A stretch of 64,000 nucleotides of DNA, from positions 62,001 through 126,000 of the forward strand of contig CAVPEW010000030.1 of NCBI GenBank assembly GCA_963703565.1, written 5' to 3'. The stretch comes from CAVPEW01 sp963703565 (GTDB taxonomy: Bacteria; Actinomycetota; Acidimicrobiia; Acidimicrobiales; VFJN01). This document shows, piece by piece, positions 7,228 through 16,102 of this stretch. The position numbers and the translations under genes were made by a program. Position 1 is the first letter of the stretch, and each line of letters starts with the position of its first letter. The notes below the pieces were generated by a model that did not search any database, was not told where the DNA came from, and saw only the letters and a program-made list of their open reading frames with translations.

Positions 7228-8645
7228 GTGGTGCTGCCCAACGTCCTAGCCGCCCGCTACGCCAGCGAATCCATGGTCGAGTCGTGGTCGCCCGAGCGCA
7301 AGGTCGTCCTGGAGCGCCGGCTGTGGATCGCCGTGATGCAGGCCCAGGCCGAGGCCGGGGTCGACATCGACCAGTCGGTGATCGCCGACTACCGGGCCGT
7401 GGTCGACACCGTTGACCTGGCCAGCATCGATGCGCGCGAGCAGGTGACCCGCCACGACGTCAAGGCCCGTCTCGACGAGTTCGCCGCCCTGGCCGGACAC
7501 GAGCAGGCGCACGCGGCGATGACCTCGCGCGACCTGACCGAGAACGTCGAGCAACTCCAGGTCCGCGAGTCCCTGGGGATCGTCCGCGACCGTGCCGTTG
7601 CTGTCGCCGCCCGCCTGGCGCAGCGAGCACACGAGTATCGCGACCTCGTGCTCACCGCCCGCACCCACAACGTCGCCGCCCAGGCCACGACGTTGGGCAA
7701 GCGCTTCGCCAACGCCGGCACGGAGCTGCTCGCGGCGCTGACCCGCGTCGAGGAGCTGCTGGCTCGCTACCCCCTGCGCGGGATCAAGGGCCCGGTCGGC
7801 ACCCAGGCCGACATGGTGGCCCTGCTCGGCGACACCGCCGCCGTGGACCGCCTCGAGGCCACGGTGGCCGACCACCTGGGTTTCTCGGCCGTACTCGGCA
7901 GCGTCGGGCAGGTCTACCCCCGCTCCCTCGACCTCGACGTGGTGGCGGCGCTGGTGCAACTGGTCGCCGGGCCGGCCAGCCTGGCGACGACGCTGCGGCT
8001 CATGGCCGGCCACGACCTGGTGACCGAGGGGTTCCGGGAGGGTCAGGTGGGCTCGTCGGCGATGCCCCACAAGATGAACAGCCGATCCTGCGAACGGATC
8101 TGCGGTCTGGCAGTCGTGCTGAGGGGACACCTGTCGATGGTCGCCGAGCTCGCCGGCACCCAGTGGAACGAAGGCGACGTGTCCTGCTCGGTGGTCCGCA
8201 GGGTGGCGCTGCCCGACGCCTTCCTGGCCACCGACGGACTGCTCGAGACGACCCTTTCGGTACTCGACGAGTTGGGCGCCTACCCGGCGGTGGTCGAAGC
8301 CGAGCTCGAGCGCTACCTGCCGTTCCTGGCCACCACCCGGGTGCTGGTGGCCGCGGTGCGTGCCGGGATGGGTCGCGAGGCCGCGCACGAGGTGATCAGA
8401 GAGCACGCCGTGGCCGTGGCGCTGGAGATGCGCCAGACGGGTGCCGGCGGGAACGACCTGCTCGAGCGCCTCGCCCAGGACTCTCGCCTGCCCCTGGGGG
8501 GGACGAGCTCGCCGCGCTGGTAGCGGACCCCGCGAGCTTCACCGGCCGTGCCACCGAGCAGGTGGACGCGTTCGTGGCGGCCGTGGCGGGTCTGGTCCAG
8601 CGTCACCCCGCAGCCGCCACCCACCGGCCGGGCCCGATCAGGTAG
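7228..8645 (+). CDS. purB: Adenylosuccinate lyase (frame break in a G run near the C-terminus)
   Basis: PurB removes fumarate from SAICAR and from adenylosuccinate. Conserved parts include TSRDLTENVEQ, the signature GSSAMPHKMNS with the catalytic-loop Ser, and KGPVGTQ. The GTG start has GGGAGGA 7 nt upstream. In the sequence as given the frame runs through LPLGG and stops at 8523. The family's C-terminal segment (DELAALVADPASFTG, EQVDAFVAAV) continues in the next frame to 8645. The switch falls exactly in a run of seven G near 8495-8502; one extra G restores LPLGGDELAALV. I therefore give the repaired span, about 472 residues. Confidence 0.9.
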
Positions 8646-8685
8646 CGGCGGGCGACGGGGCGGCCGGCCCATCGCGGCCGCACGG

Positions 8686-8691
8686 TAGGTT
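8686..8691 (+). promoter_or_regulatory. TANNNT -10 hexamer for purC
   Basis: TAGGTT ends 8 nt before the purC GTG. No good ribosome site is present, so purC may be read from a leaderless transcript. Confidence 0.4.
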
Positions 8692-8699
8692 CGGAGCCC

Positions 8700-9605
8700 G
8701 TGACGCTGCCGCTGCCGCACCTCAACTCTGGCAAGGTCCGCGACATCTACGACCTGGGTGCCGACCGACTCCTGATGGTGACCTCGGACCGTCTGTCCGC
8801 GTTCGATGTGGTGATGGCCGAGCCCATCGCCGACAAGGGACGCGTGCTGACCGCCATGTCTGCGTTCTGGTTCGAGGTCCTCGGCGAAGTGGTCGGCCAC
8901 CACCTCATCTCGAGCTCGGTCGACGACCTGTCCCCCGAGGTGAGCGCCGCCGGCGGCGACGACCTGCGAGGGCGCATCATGATCTGCCGCCGCGCGGAGA
9001 TGCTGCCCGTCGAGTGCATCGTGCGGGGCTACCTGTCGGGGTCGGCGTGGAAGGAGTACCAGCGGTGCGGGACCATGCACGGAACCGTGCTGCCTTCGGG
9101 CCTTCGCGAGTCGGACCAACTCCCCGAGCCGGTGTTCACGCCCTCGACCAAGGCGGACTCGGGCCATGACGAGAACATCTCGTTCGCCGCCGCCGTCGAT
9201 CTCGTCGGCACGGCTGTGGCGACCAGGGCCCGTGACGTCTCGCTCGAGCTGTATCGCCGGGGAGCGGCCCTGGCCCGTGAGCGGGGCATCGTCATCGCCG
9301 ACACCAAGTTCGAGCTCGGGCTGGTCGATGGCGAGCTGATCCTCTGCGACGAGGTCCTCACCCCGGACTCGAGCCGCTTCTGGCCCCTCGACGGCTGGGC
9401 GCCCGGAACGACTCCGCCCTCGTTCGACAAGCAGCCCGTGCGCGACTACCTCGACGGGCTCGACTGGGACAAGCAGCCGCCGCCGCCGCCGCTTCCGCCC
9501 GAGGTGGTGGCCGCCACCTCGGCCCGCTACGTGGAGGCCTACGAGCGGGTCACCGGCCGCCGCTTCACGGACTGGGCGCCGGGGAGCGCCGGCAGCGCTC
9601 GGTAG
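8700..9605 (+). CDS. purC: SAICAR synthetase
   Basis: PurC condenses CAIR with aspartate using ATP. The 301-residue length fits the longer, eukaryote-like branch of the family. Motifs are SGKVRDIYDLG at the N-terminus, VTSDRLSAFDVVM, the signature VECIVRGYLSGSAWKEY, and IADTKFELG followed by LTPDSSRFW. It follows purB after 54 bp and is followed closely by purS. Confidence 0.96.
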   Translation: MTLPLPHLNSGKVRDIYDLGADRLLMVTSDRLSAFDVVMAEPIADKGRVLTAMSAFWFEVLGEVVGHHLISSSVDDLSPEVSAAGGDDLRGRIMICRRAEMLPVECIVRGYLSGSAWKEYQRCGTMHGTVLPSGLRESDQLPEPVFTPSTKADSGHDENISFAAAVDLVGTAVATRARDVSLELYRRGAALARERGIVIADTKFELGLVDGELILCDEVLTPDSSRFWPLDGWAPGTTPPSFDKQPVRDYLDGLDWDKQPPPPPLPPEVVAATSARYVEAYERVTGRRFTDWAPGSAGSAR

Positions 9606-9608
9606 CAT
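9603..9608 (+). promoter_or_regulatory. TANNNT -10 hexamer for purS
   Basis: TAGCAT overlaps the purC stop codon and ends exactly 6 nt before the purS ATG, the leaderless arrangement seen repeatedly in this window. Confidence 0.45.
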
Positions 9609-9614
9609 CGGGCC

Positions 9615-9893
9615 ATGCGCTTCTCGGTCCTGGTCGAGACCAGCCTGCGACCGGGCATCGCCGATCCCCAGGGTGGCACCATCGAACGCTCCCTTCCGGC
9701 GTTGGGCTTCGAAGCCGTGGCCGGGATGCGGGTGGGGAAGGCCTTCCGCTTCACGATCGACGCAACCGACCGGGCCGCGGCCGCCGACCAGGTCGACCTG
9801 ATGTGCCGGCGCTTCCTCACCAACCCTGTGCTCGAGGACCACCACGCCACCCTCGAGGCGCTCGACGAGGTCGACTCGGCGGGGGTGGCGTGA
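9615..9893 (+). CDS. purS: FGAM synthase subunit PurS
   Basis: PurS is the small bridging subunit of the three-part formylglycinamidine synthase (PurS-PurQ-PurL) and helps pass ammonia from PurQ to PurL. It has 92 residues, with the typical LRPGIADPQGGTIERSL and VGKAFRF segments and a C-terminal MCRRFLTNPVLE. Its stop overlaps the purQ GTG (GTGA), so PurS and PurQ are coupled. Confidence 0.95.
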   Translation: MRFSVLVETSLRPGIADPQGGTIERSLPALGFEAVAGMRVGKAFRFTIDATDRAAAADQVDLMCRRFLTNPVLEDHHATLEALDEVDSAGVA

Positions 9894-10576
9894 CGGCGTC
9901 GGTCGGCGTGGTGGTGTTCCCGGGCTCCAACTGCGAGCACGACGTCGTCGAAGCGGTCGACTCCCTCGGGGGTCGGGCCCGGGTGATCTGGCACGGCGAC
10001 CGTCGCCTCGGCGACGTCGATGCCGTGGTGCTACCCGGAGGTTTCGCCCATGGCGACTACCTTCGCCCCGGAGCCATCGCCCGCTTCGCCACCGTGATGG
10101 AAGCCGTCGTCGACTTCGCCGCAGGCGGGGGGCCCGTGGTGGGCATCTGCAACGGGTTCCAGGTGCTCACCGAGGCCGGCCTGCTGCCCGGTGCGCTCCA
10201 GAAGAACGCAGGCTGCAAGTTCATCTGCACCACGGTCGCGCTGCGCGTCGAGACGACTGATTCCGTGCTCACGGGCTCTGCCGAGCCGGGTGCCACGCTG
10301 CAGATCCCGATCAACCACTTCGAGGGCAATTACACCTGTGACAGCGACACGCTGGCACGCCTGCGCGCGGAGGATCAGGTGGTGCTGCGCTACCTGGAGA
10401 ACCCCAACGGGTCGGTCGACGACATCGCCGGGATCTGCTCGGAAGCCCGCAACGTGGTGGGGCTGATGCCGCATCCCGAAAGGGCCAGCGATCGGCTCCT
10501 GGGCTCGACCGATGGTTCCGTGCTGCTGCGGTCGCTGCTCGCCGCGGCCGGAACCAGGATCGACGCCGGGCGCTGA
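9890..10576 (+). CDS. purQ: FGAM synthase glutaminase subunit PurQ
   Basis: PurQ hydrolyses glutamine to supply ammonia for PurL. The 228-residue class I amidotransferase has the opening VVVFPGSNCEHD, the nucleophile Cys in GICNGFQVL and the His-Glu pair in MPHPERA. The GTG at 9890 overlaps the purS stop. It is separated from purL by one minus-strand gene, so PurL is expressed from its own promoter. Confidence 0.96.
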   Translation: MTASVGVVVFPGSNCEHDVVEAVDSLGGRARVIWHGDRRLGDVDAVVLPGGFAHGDYLRPGAIARFATVMEAVVDFAAGGGPVVGICNGFQVLTEAGLLPGALQKNAGCKFICTTVALRVETTDSVLTGSAEPGATLQIPINHFEGNYTCDSDTLARLRAEDQVVLRYLENPNGSVDDIAGICSEARNVVGLMPHPERASDRLLGSTDGSVLLRSLLAAAGTRIDAGR

Positions 10577-10585
10577 AGGCCCGGC
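10565..10585 (+). terminator. Short hairpin across the purQ stop
   Basis: A 7-bp perfect stem (GCCGGGC at 10565-10571, GCCCGGC at 10579-10585) lies between convergent purQ and the next gene. No T-tract, so weak support. Confidence 0.3.
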
Positions 10586-10628
10586 GATCCAGGTCGACGG
10601 CGGACCAGCGTGAGCGCCGGCAACGGGC

Positions 10629-11042
10629 TCAGCTGGCCCGGGAGATGCCGGCCCGCTTGAGCACCGATGGTTCCACGCCCAGGGCTCTCCAAGCGGCATA
10701 GCTGATGCCCTTTCGCGCCCCATAGGGGCCTGCGGCAGCGACGTAGGCATCCTCCAGCTCGGTCAGGTCGACCCCTGCCTGCAGGGATTCGAGCTCGGCG
10801 GCGAGGTCGAGCCGCTCCTGGACCAGTTGAAGCCTCTTCAGGGGGTCGGCCGACAGCAGCTCGGACTCGATCCGCTCGAGCCGATTGGCGATCGACTCGG
10901 GGGTTCGCTTGCGACCGCGCTTGGGCTTGTGAGCGTCGAGAGCTTCCAGATATGCACGCACCGCCCGCCCCTGATTCCTGCCCTCGGCGAGGGCCGCCTT
11001 GTGCTCGTCGGTCATCGTGCTCCGGGACTTCTTTGGGGGCAT
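10629..11042 (-). CDS. Conserved basic actinobacterial protein of unknown function
   Basis: A 137-residue charged, mostly helical protein without signal peptide or membrane segment. The N-terminus is MPPKKSRSTMTDEHKAAL, with a basic patch KPKRGRKRTPESI, a coiled-coil-like middle (LERIESELLSADPLKRLQL) and a C-terminus ending WRALGVEPSVLKRAGI. The sequence resembles uncharacterised actinobacterial proteins I recall, possibly nucleic-acid binding given the basic patch (inference). Start 11042 is chosen because TAGGAT lies 7 nt upstream. It sits alone between purQ and purL. Confidence 0.72.
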   Translation of the reverse strand: MPPKKSRSTMTDEHKAALAEGRNQGRAVRAYLEALDAHKPKRGRKRTPESIANRLERIESELLSADPLKRLQLVQERLDLAAELESLQAGVDLTELEDAYVAAAGPYGARKGISYAAWRALGVEPSVLKRAGISRAS

Positions 11043-11049
11043 GCGCACC

Positions 11050-11055
11050 ATCCTA
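11050..11055 (-). promoter_or_regulatory. TANNNT -10 hexamer for the basic protein gene
   Basis: TAGGAT on the minus strand, 7 nt before the ATG at 11042; leaderless type. Confidence 0.4.
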
Positions 11056-11184
11056 TGTTGCGGTTGGCACCGGATGCCATTAGGGCTCGAGGCCACACCC
11101 GTCGCCAGAAGCGCTGCACGAGGGACACTGCCAAATCGCCTGTCGGCGCGGGCGGCCACGCCCGTGGCGACCGAGGTGCCCACC

Positions 11185-11190
11185 TACCAT
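11185..11190 (+). promoter_or_regulatory. TANNNT -10 hexamer for purL
   Basis: TACCAT ends exactly 6 nt before the GTG at 11197 and decides the start, since no ribosome site is visible at any candidate start. Confidence 0.45.
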
Positions 11191-11196
11191 GCGCCG

Positions 11197-13422
11197 GTGG
11201 CTGACGAACCGTTGCACCGGGCGCTCGGGCTGACCGACGACGAGACGGCCGAGATCCGGCGCCTGCTCGGGCGCGAGCCCAACCACCTAGAGCTGGCCAT
11301 GTACGCCGTGATGTGGTCGGAGCACTGCTCGTACAAGTCGTCCCGCCGGCACCTGTCCCGCCTGCCCAGCGAGGGCGCCCACGTGCTGGTCGGACCCGGT
11401 GAGGGCGCGGGCGTGGTCGACCTGGGCGGCGGCCTCGCCGCGGCCTTTCGCATCGAGAGCCACAACCACCCCTCGGCCATCGAGCCCTACCAGGGAGCAG
11501 CGACCGGGGTGGGTGGCATCCTTCGGGACGTCTTCTCCGTCGGCGCCCGGCCGATCGCTCTGGCCGACCCGCTGCGGTTCGGCCCGCTGGACGACCCGCG
11601 CAGCCGCTGGATCGCCGAGGGCGTGGTATCGGGCGTCTCCGGCTACGGAAACTCCGTCGGAGTGCCCACCGTGGCCGGCGAGACCGTGTTCGACCCCACG
11701 TACCAGGACAACCCTCTGGTGAACGTGTTCTGCCTAGGGCTGCTGCCCGTCGACCGCCTCGTGCTGGCCCGGGCGTCGGGGCCGGGCAACGTCGCCGTCC
11801 TCTTCGGTTCGGCGACCGGGCGCGACGGGATCGGAGGAGCCAGCGTCCTGGCCTCGGCGGGCTTCGACGACGACGCCGGCGGGCCCGACAAGCGCCCCAG
11901 CGTCCAGGTCGGCGACCCCTACGAGGAGAAGCGCCTGATAGAGGCGTGTCTGGAGATCCTCGACGCGGGGCTCGTCGTGGGGATCCAGGACCTCGGCGCG
12001 GCAGGCATCACCGGGGCCACCAGCGAGACCGCTGCCAAAGGCGGCGCCGGCATGGACGTGCACCTCGACGCCGTGCACGTGCGCGAGCCTGCCATGGAGC
12101 CGTTCGAGATCATGACCAGCGAGAGCCAGGAGCGCATGCTGGCCATCGTCGAGCCCGACGCGCTCGACGCCGTCCTGGCGGTGTGCGCCCGCTGGGAGGT
12201 GTCGGCGTCCGTGATCGGCACGGTCACCGGCTCGGGCCGGCTACGGGTGCTCGACCACCCCGGCGGCGAGGTCCTGGCCGATCTCCCCGCAGCCTCCCTC
12301 GACGAGGACGCCCCCCGCTACGACAGGCCGCGCCGGGAGCCGCCGCAGTGGCGTTCGTGGGTCACCGAGCGGGCCGAGGACGCTCTGGCGGTGCCGACCG
12401 ACCCCGCCGGTGATCTCGTCGAGCTGCTCGTCGACACAACATGGGTGTGGAGCCAGTACGACCACCAGCTGTTCCTCAACACGGTCGCGGGCCCGGGAGG
12501 CGACGCGGCCGTGCTGCGCTGCAAGGACCCGCGTACCGGAGCCGAGACCGGGAGGGGTCTGGCTCTCACCACCGACGGCAACCACCGCTGGTGCGCGCAG
12601 GATCCGCATCAGGGCACCGCCCTGGTGGTGGCCGAGGCGGTGCTGAACCTGGCGTGCGTGGGGGCGAAGCCACTCGGCCTGGTCAACTGCCTGAACTTCG
12701 GGAACCCTGAGCACCCCGAGGTCATGTGGCAGCTCAGCGAGGCCATCGACGGAATGGCCGAGGCGTGCCGCGCTCTTCAGGTCCCGGTGGTGGGCGGAAA
12801 CGTGAGCCTCTACAACGAGAGCCGCGGCCACGACATCGACCCCACCCCGGTCGTGGGCATGGTCGGATCGATCGACCGGCTCACCGACCCGCCGCCCGGC
12901 ATCGGCCTGGTCGCCGACGCCGACCTGCTGGTGCTCGGCCCCGCGGCACGTTCGCTGTCTGGATCGGCGTGGGCATGGGCCCGCGGGCACCGCCGCGGCC
13001 CGGTGCCGACGCTGGACCTCGTGGTGCACCAGGCCGTGTGCGAGGTCGTCCGGCGCCTCGTCGAGGAAGATCTAGTGGCCGCCGTCCACGACGCCGACGC
13101 CGGCCTCGGCGTGGCCCTGGCCGAGATGGCGCTCGGCAGCGGAGTCGGCGCTGTCATCACAGGGGCCGGCGACGGCGGGCCGATCGACCACCGTTGGCTG
13201 TTCGCCTCGTCGGCGAGCCGGGTGGTGGTCGCAGCCGCTCCCGACTCGGCGACGGCCGTGCAGCGCGCCGCGCAGGCCGCGTCGGTACCGGTGGCGCGGA
13301 TCGGCCTCGCCGGCGGCGACCGCCTCCGCTTCGGCGACCTGGTCGACCTGGACCTCACCTCGGTCCGTGACGCGTGGCGTCGACGCCTCCCCGCAGCCTT
13401 CGGGGTTGGCTCCGCCCACTGA
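11197..13422 (+). CDS. purL: FGAM synthase large subunit PurL
   Basis: PurL converts FGAR to FGAM with ATP and PurQ-derived ammonia. The 741-residue length is normal for the small PurL that works with PurS and PurQ. Visible are MWSEHCSYKSSRRHL near the N-terminus, the signature FRIESHNHPSAIEPYQGAAT, the GIQDLGAAG loop of the first half and VVGGNVSLYNES in the second. Upstream in-frame GTG codons at 11164 and 11176 are possible, but the position of the -10 hexamer favours 11197. It is followed by purF and purM on the same strand. Confidence 0.95.
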   Translation: MADEPLHRALGLTDDETAEIRRLLGREPNHLELAMYAVMWSEHCSYKSSRRHLSRLPSEGAHVLVGPGEGAGVVDLGGGLAAAFRIESHNHPSAIEPYQGAATGVGGILRDVFSVGARPIALADPLRFGPLDDPRSRWIAEGVVSGVSGYGNSVGVPTVAGETVFDPTYQDNPLVNVFCLGLLPVDRLVLARASGPGNVAVLFGSATGRDGIGGASVLASAGFDDDAGGPDKRPSVQVGDPYEEKRLIEACLEILDAGLVVGIQDLGAAGITGATSETAAKGGAGMDVHLDAVHVREPAMEPFEIMTSESQERMLAIVEPDALDAVLAVCARWEVSASVIGTVTGSGRLRVLDHPGGEVLADLPAASLDEDAPRYDRPRREPPQWRSWVTERAEDALAVPTDPAGDLVELLVDTTWVWSQYDHQLFLNTVAGPGGDAAVLRCKDPRTGAETGRGLALTTDGNHRWCAQDPHQGTALVVAEAVLNLACVGAKPLGLVNCLNFGNPEHPEVMWQLSEAIDGMAEACRALQVPVVGGNVSLYNESRGHDIDPTPVVGMVGSIDRLTDPPPGIGLVADADLLVLGPAARSLSGSAWAWARGHRRGPVPTLDLVVHQAVCEVVRRLVEEDLVAAVHDADAGLGVALAEMALGSGVGAVITGAGDGGPIDHRWLFASSASRVVVAAAPDSATAVQRAAQAASVPVARIGLAGGDRLRFGDLVDLDLTSVRDAWRRRLPAAFGVGSAH

Positions 13423-13432
13423 GCGTTGCCCT

Positions 13433-13479
13433 GGCGTGGGCTGCGCCCACCGGTCTCTCGGCGTGGGCTGCGCCCACCG
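13433..13479 (+). repeat. Duplicated palindromic 20-mer before purF
   Basis: The 20-bp unit beginning GGCGTGGGCTGCGCCCACCG occurs at 13433-13452 and 13460-13479, a 27-bp period. Each copy contains the perfect hairpin GTGGGC-TGC-GCCCAC. They lie in the 101-bp purL-purF gap and could be a double hairpin in the leader or tandem operator sites. Confidence 0.5.
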
Positions 13480-13523
13480 CGGACCCTGCCCGAACGTGGG
13501 CCGGGTGCTGGCAGACTGGGGCC

Positions 13524-15032
13524 GTGCCCTCCGCCCGCACCGATGTCGTGGGCGACGACGGTCCCAAGGAGGCCTGTGGGGTCTTCGGCGTGTTCGCGCC
13601 GGGCCAGCCGGTGTCGCAGCTGACCTACCTGGGGCTGTTCGCGTTGCAGCACCGAGGCCAGGAGTCCGCTGGGATGGCGGTGAGCGACCGCGTGCAGCTC
13701 ACCGTCGTCAAGGACCAGGGACTCGTGGCCTCCGTGTTCGACGACCGGGCCCTCGCCGGTCTGGTGGGCGACCTCGCCATCGGCCACTGCCGGTACTCCA
13801 CGACTGGTTCCTCCACGTGGCGCAACGCCCAGCCCGTCTACCGCGGCGTCGGCGACCACCAGTTCGCGCTGGGCCACAACGGCAACCTCACCAACACCGC
13901 CGAGCTGGCCGTGGAGGCCGGGATGCTGCCGGGCACCGTCACCAGCGACACCGACCTGATAGCAGAGCTGATCGGGGCCGAGCTCGGCGGGGCGCGAGAC
14001 GTCGACGACGAGTCCCTGCCAGCCACCGGCAGCGCCCTCGAACGGGCCCTGGTCGCCGTGTTGCCCCGGCTGCGAGGTGCCTTCTCGCTGGTGGCCATGG
14101 ACGAGACCAGGGTGATCGGCGTTCGAGATCCGCACGGCTTCCGGCCCCTGTGCCTTGGTCGCCTCGACGACGGGGGGTGGGTCCTGGCATCGGAGACCCC
14201 GGCCCTCGACATCGTCGGGGCCCACCTCGTTCGAGAGCTCGACCCCGGCGAGGTCATGGTGCTCGACGGCGACGGGCCCCGCTCGCTGCACCCCTTCCCC
14301 GCCGATTCGATCGACCCGCGGCTGTGCCTGTTCGAGTTCGTGTACTTCGCCCGACCCGACAGTCGCCTGTACGGCCGCAGCATCCACCAGGCCCGGATCC
14401 GCATGGGCGAGCAGCTCGCCGAGCAGGCTCCCGTCGAGGCCGACATGGTCATGGGCGTGCCCGAGTCGGGCGTCCCCGCGGCCGAGGGGTTCGCGAGGCG
14501 AAGCGGCATCCCCTTCGGTCAGGGACTGGTCAAGAACCGCTACATCGGACGCAGCTTCATCGCCCCCAGCCAGGAGCTGCGGGCGCGGGCGGTACGCATG
14601 AAGCTCAACCCGCTGCGTGAGAACCTCGCCGGCAAGCGGGTGGTGGTCGTCGATGACTCGATAGTGAGGGGAACCACCCAGAAGCAACTGGTCCGCATGC
14701 TGCGCGAGGCCGGGGCGGTCGAGGTCCACCTCAGGATCACCTCCCCGCCGGTCAAGTGGTCCTGCCACTACGGCATCGACACCGGCGACCGCAGCGAGCT
14801 GCTCGCCACGAGCCTGACCGTCGACGAGATCCGGGCGTTCCTCGACGCGGACAGCCTCGCCTACATCGGCCTGGACCGTCTCGTGGCGGCGACGGGCGCG
14901 ACGGGCGCCGGGTTCTGCGACGCTTGCTTCACGGGCCTCTACCCGGTGCCGGTGCCGGTCACGTTGCGCAAGCACGTGCTCGAGGCGGCCAGCGTCGAGC
15001 CGGCCGCGGCCGCGCAGACCACGATCGACTGA
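13524..15032 (+). CDS. purF: Amidophosphoribosyltransferase
   Basis: PurF commits PRPP to purine synthesis by making phosphoribosylamine from glutamine. At 502 residues it begins with a 17-residue leader normally cut off to expose catalytic Cys18 in EACGVFGVF. The glutaminase domain carries LQHRGQESAGMAV and GHNGNLTN. The phosphoribosyltransferase domain carries VMGVPESG and the PRPP loop VVVVDDSIVRGTT. Two conserved downstream Cys (SCHYGIDT, GFCDACFTG) fit an iron-sulfur-type PurF. The GTG start is 6 nt after CAGACT, a near match to the -10 hexamer. Confidence 0.96.
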   Translation: MPSARTDVVGDDGPKEACGVFGVFAPGQPVSQLTYLGLFALQHRGQESAGMAVSDRVQLTVVKDQGLVASVFDDRALAGLVGDLAIGHCRYSTTGSSTWRNAQPVYRGVGDHQFALGHNGNLTNTAELAVEAGMLPGTVTSDTDLIAELIGAELGGARDVDDESLPATGSALERALVAVLPRLRGAFSLVAMDETRVIGVRDPHGFRPLCLGRLDDGGWVLASETPALDIVGAHLVRELDPGEVMVLDGDGPRSLHPFPADSIDPRLCLFEFVYFARPDSRLYGRSIHQARIRMGEQLAEQAPVEADMVMGVPESGVPAAEGFARRSGIPFGQGLVKNRYIGRSFIAPSQELRARAVRMKLNPLRENLAGKRVVVVDDSIVRGTTQKQLVRMLREAGAVEVHLRITSPPVKWSCHYGIDTGDRSELLATSLTVDEIRAFLDADSLAYIGLDRLVAATGATGAGFCDACFTGLYPVPVPVTLRKHVLEAASVEPAAAAQTTID

Positions 15033-15058
15033 GCGCCGGCAGAACAGCAGGGACAGCC

Positions 15059-16102
15059 GTGGGCAGCAGCTACGAGCAGGCAGGGGTCGACATCTCCGCG
15101 GGTGAGGCGGCGGTGGAGCTGATCCGCTCCAGGGTGCGCTCGACGTTCCGACCCGAGGTGATCGGCGACATCGGAGGCTTCGGTGGCCTGTTCGCCTTCG
15201 ACGCCGGTCGCTACCGCCGCCCGGTGCTGGTCTCGACGACCGACGGCGTGGGCACCAAGGCGCTGGTCGCCCGATCGGCCGCCCGCTTCGACACGATCGG
15301 CCTGGACCTGGTGGCGATGTGCGTCGACGACCTGGTCTGCGGAGGCGCCGAGCCACTGTTCTTCCTCGACTACATCGCGGTGGGCCACCTCGACCCCCAC
15401 CAGATCGAAGACCTCGTCGACGGTGTCGCCGCGGGCTGCCGCCAAGCGGGCTGCGCCCTCGTCGGCGGTGAGATGGCCGAGCACCCCGGCGCGATGGAAC
15501 CCGGTGAGTTCGACCTCGTGGGCTTCGCCGTGGGGGTGGTGGAGCGAGATCGCGTCATCGACGGTCGGGCGGTTCGCGCCGGCGACCGCTGCATCGGTCT
15601 GCGGTCGCCCAACCTGCGCTCCAACGGCTACTCGCTGGCGCGCAAGGTCCTGCTCGACGACGCCGCGCTCGCCCTGGACGGCCCCGCCTGGCCGGGCGCC
15701 GACCACAGCCTCGCCGACGAGCTCCTGGCGCCGTCGGTCCTCTACGCACCCGCCGTGGCCGCGTTGGGTCGCGAGGTCACGCCCCGAGCGCTGGCGCACG
15801 TCACCGGCGGCGGCCTGGCCGCCAACCTGGCACGGGTGCTGCCCGGCGACGTCGACGCCGTCATCGACGAGTCGAGCTGGGAACCGCCCCGGATCTTCGA
15901 CGAGATCGCGCGCTTGGGGGCGGTGGAACCCGCCGAGATGCGGCGGGTGTTCAACATGGGCATCGGCATGGTCGCCGTGGTCGCTCCCGAAGACGTCCAC
16001 CCGACGCTGCACGCCTTGGACTCGTATGGTCACGAGGCGGTCGAGATAGGCCGGATCGTGCCGGGGCGGGGGTCGACCCACGTCGAACCCCGAACGGGAT
16101 GA
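15059..16102 (+). CDS. purM: AIR synthetase
   Basis: PurM closes the imidazole ring, turning FGAM and ATP into AIR. It has 347 residues, with SYEQAGVDI at the N-terminus, TTDGVGTKALVA, CVDDLVCGGAEPLFFLDY, LVGGEMAEHPG and VTGGGLAANLARVL. The GTG has AGGGA 6 nt upstream. Its last codon overlaps the ATG of a response-regulator gene. Confidence 0.96.
   Translation: MGSSYEQAGVDISAGEAAVELIRSRVRSTFRPEVIGDIGGFGGLFAFDAGRYRRPVLVSTTDGVGTKALVARSAARFDTIGLDLVAMCVDDLVCGGAEPLFFLDYIAVGHLDPHQIEDLVDGVAAGCRQAGCALVGGEMAEHPGAMEPGEFDLVGFAVGVVERDRVIDGRAVRAGDRCIGLRSPNLRSNGYSLARKVLLDDAALALDGPAWPGADHSLADELLAPSVLYAPAVAALGREVTPRALAHVTGGGLAANLARVLPGDVDAVIDESSWEPPRIFDEIARLGAVEPAEMRRVFNMGIGMVAVVAPEDVHPTLHALDSYGHEAVEIGRIVPGRGSTHVEPRTG

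Noticed and set aside
12810..15356. Minus-strand 848-codon frame across purL/purF
   Set aside because: Arg/Pro-rich antisense shadow of two firm purine genes.
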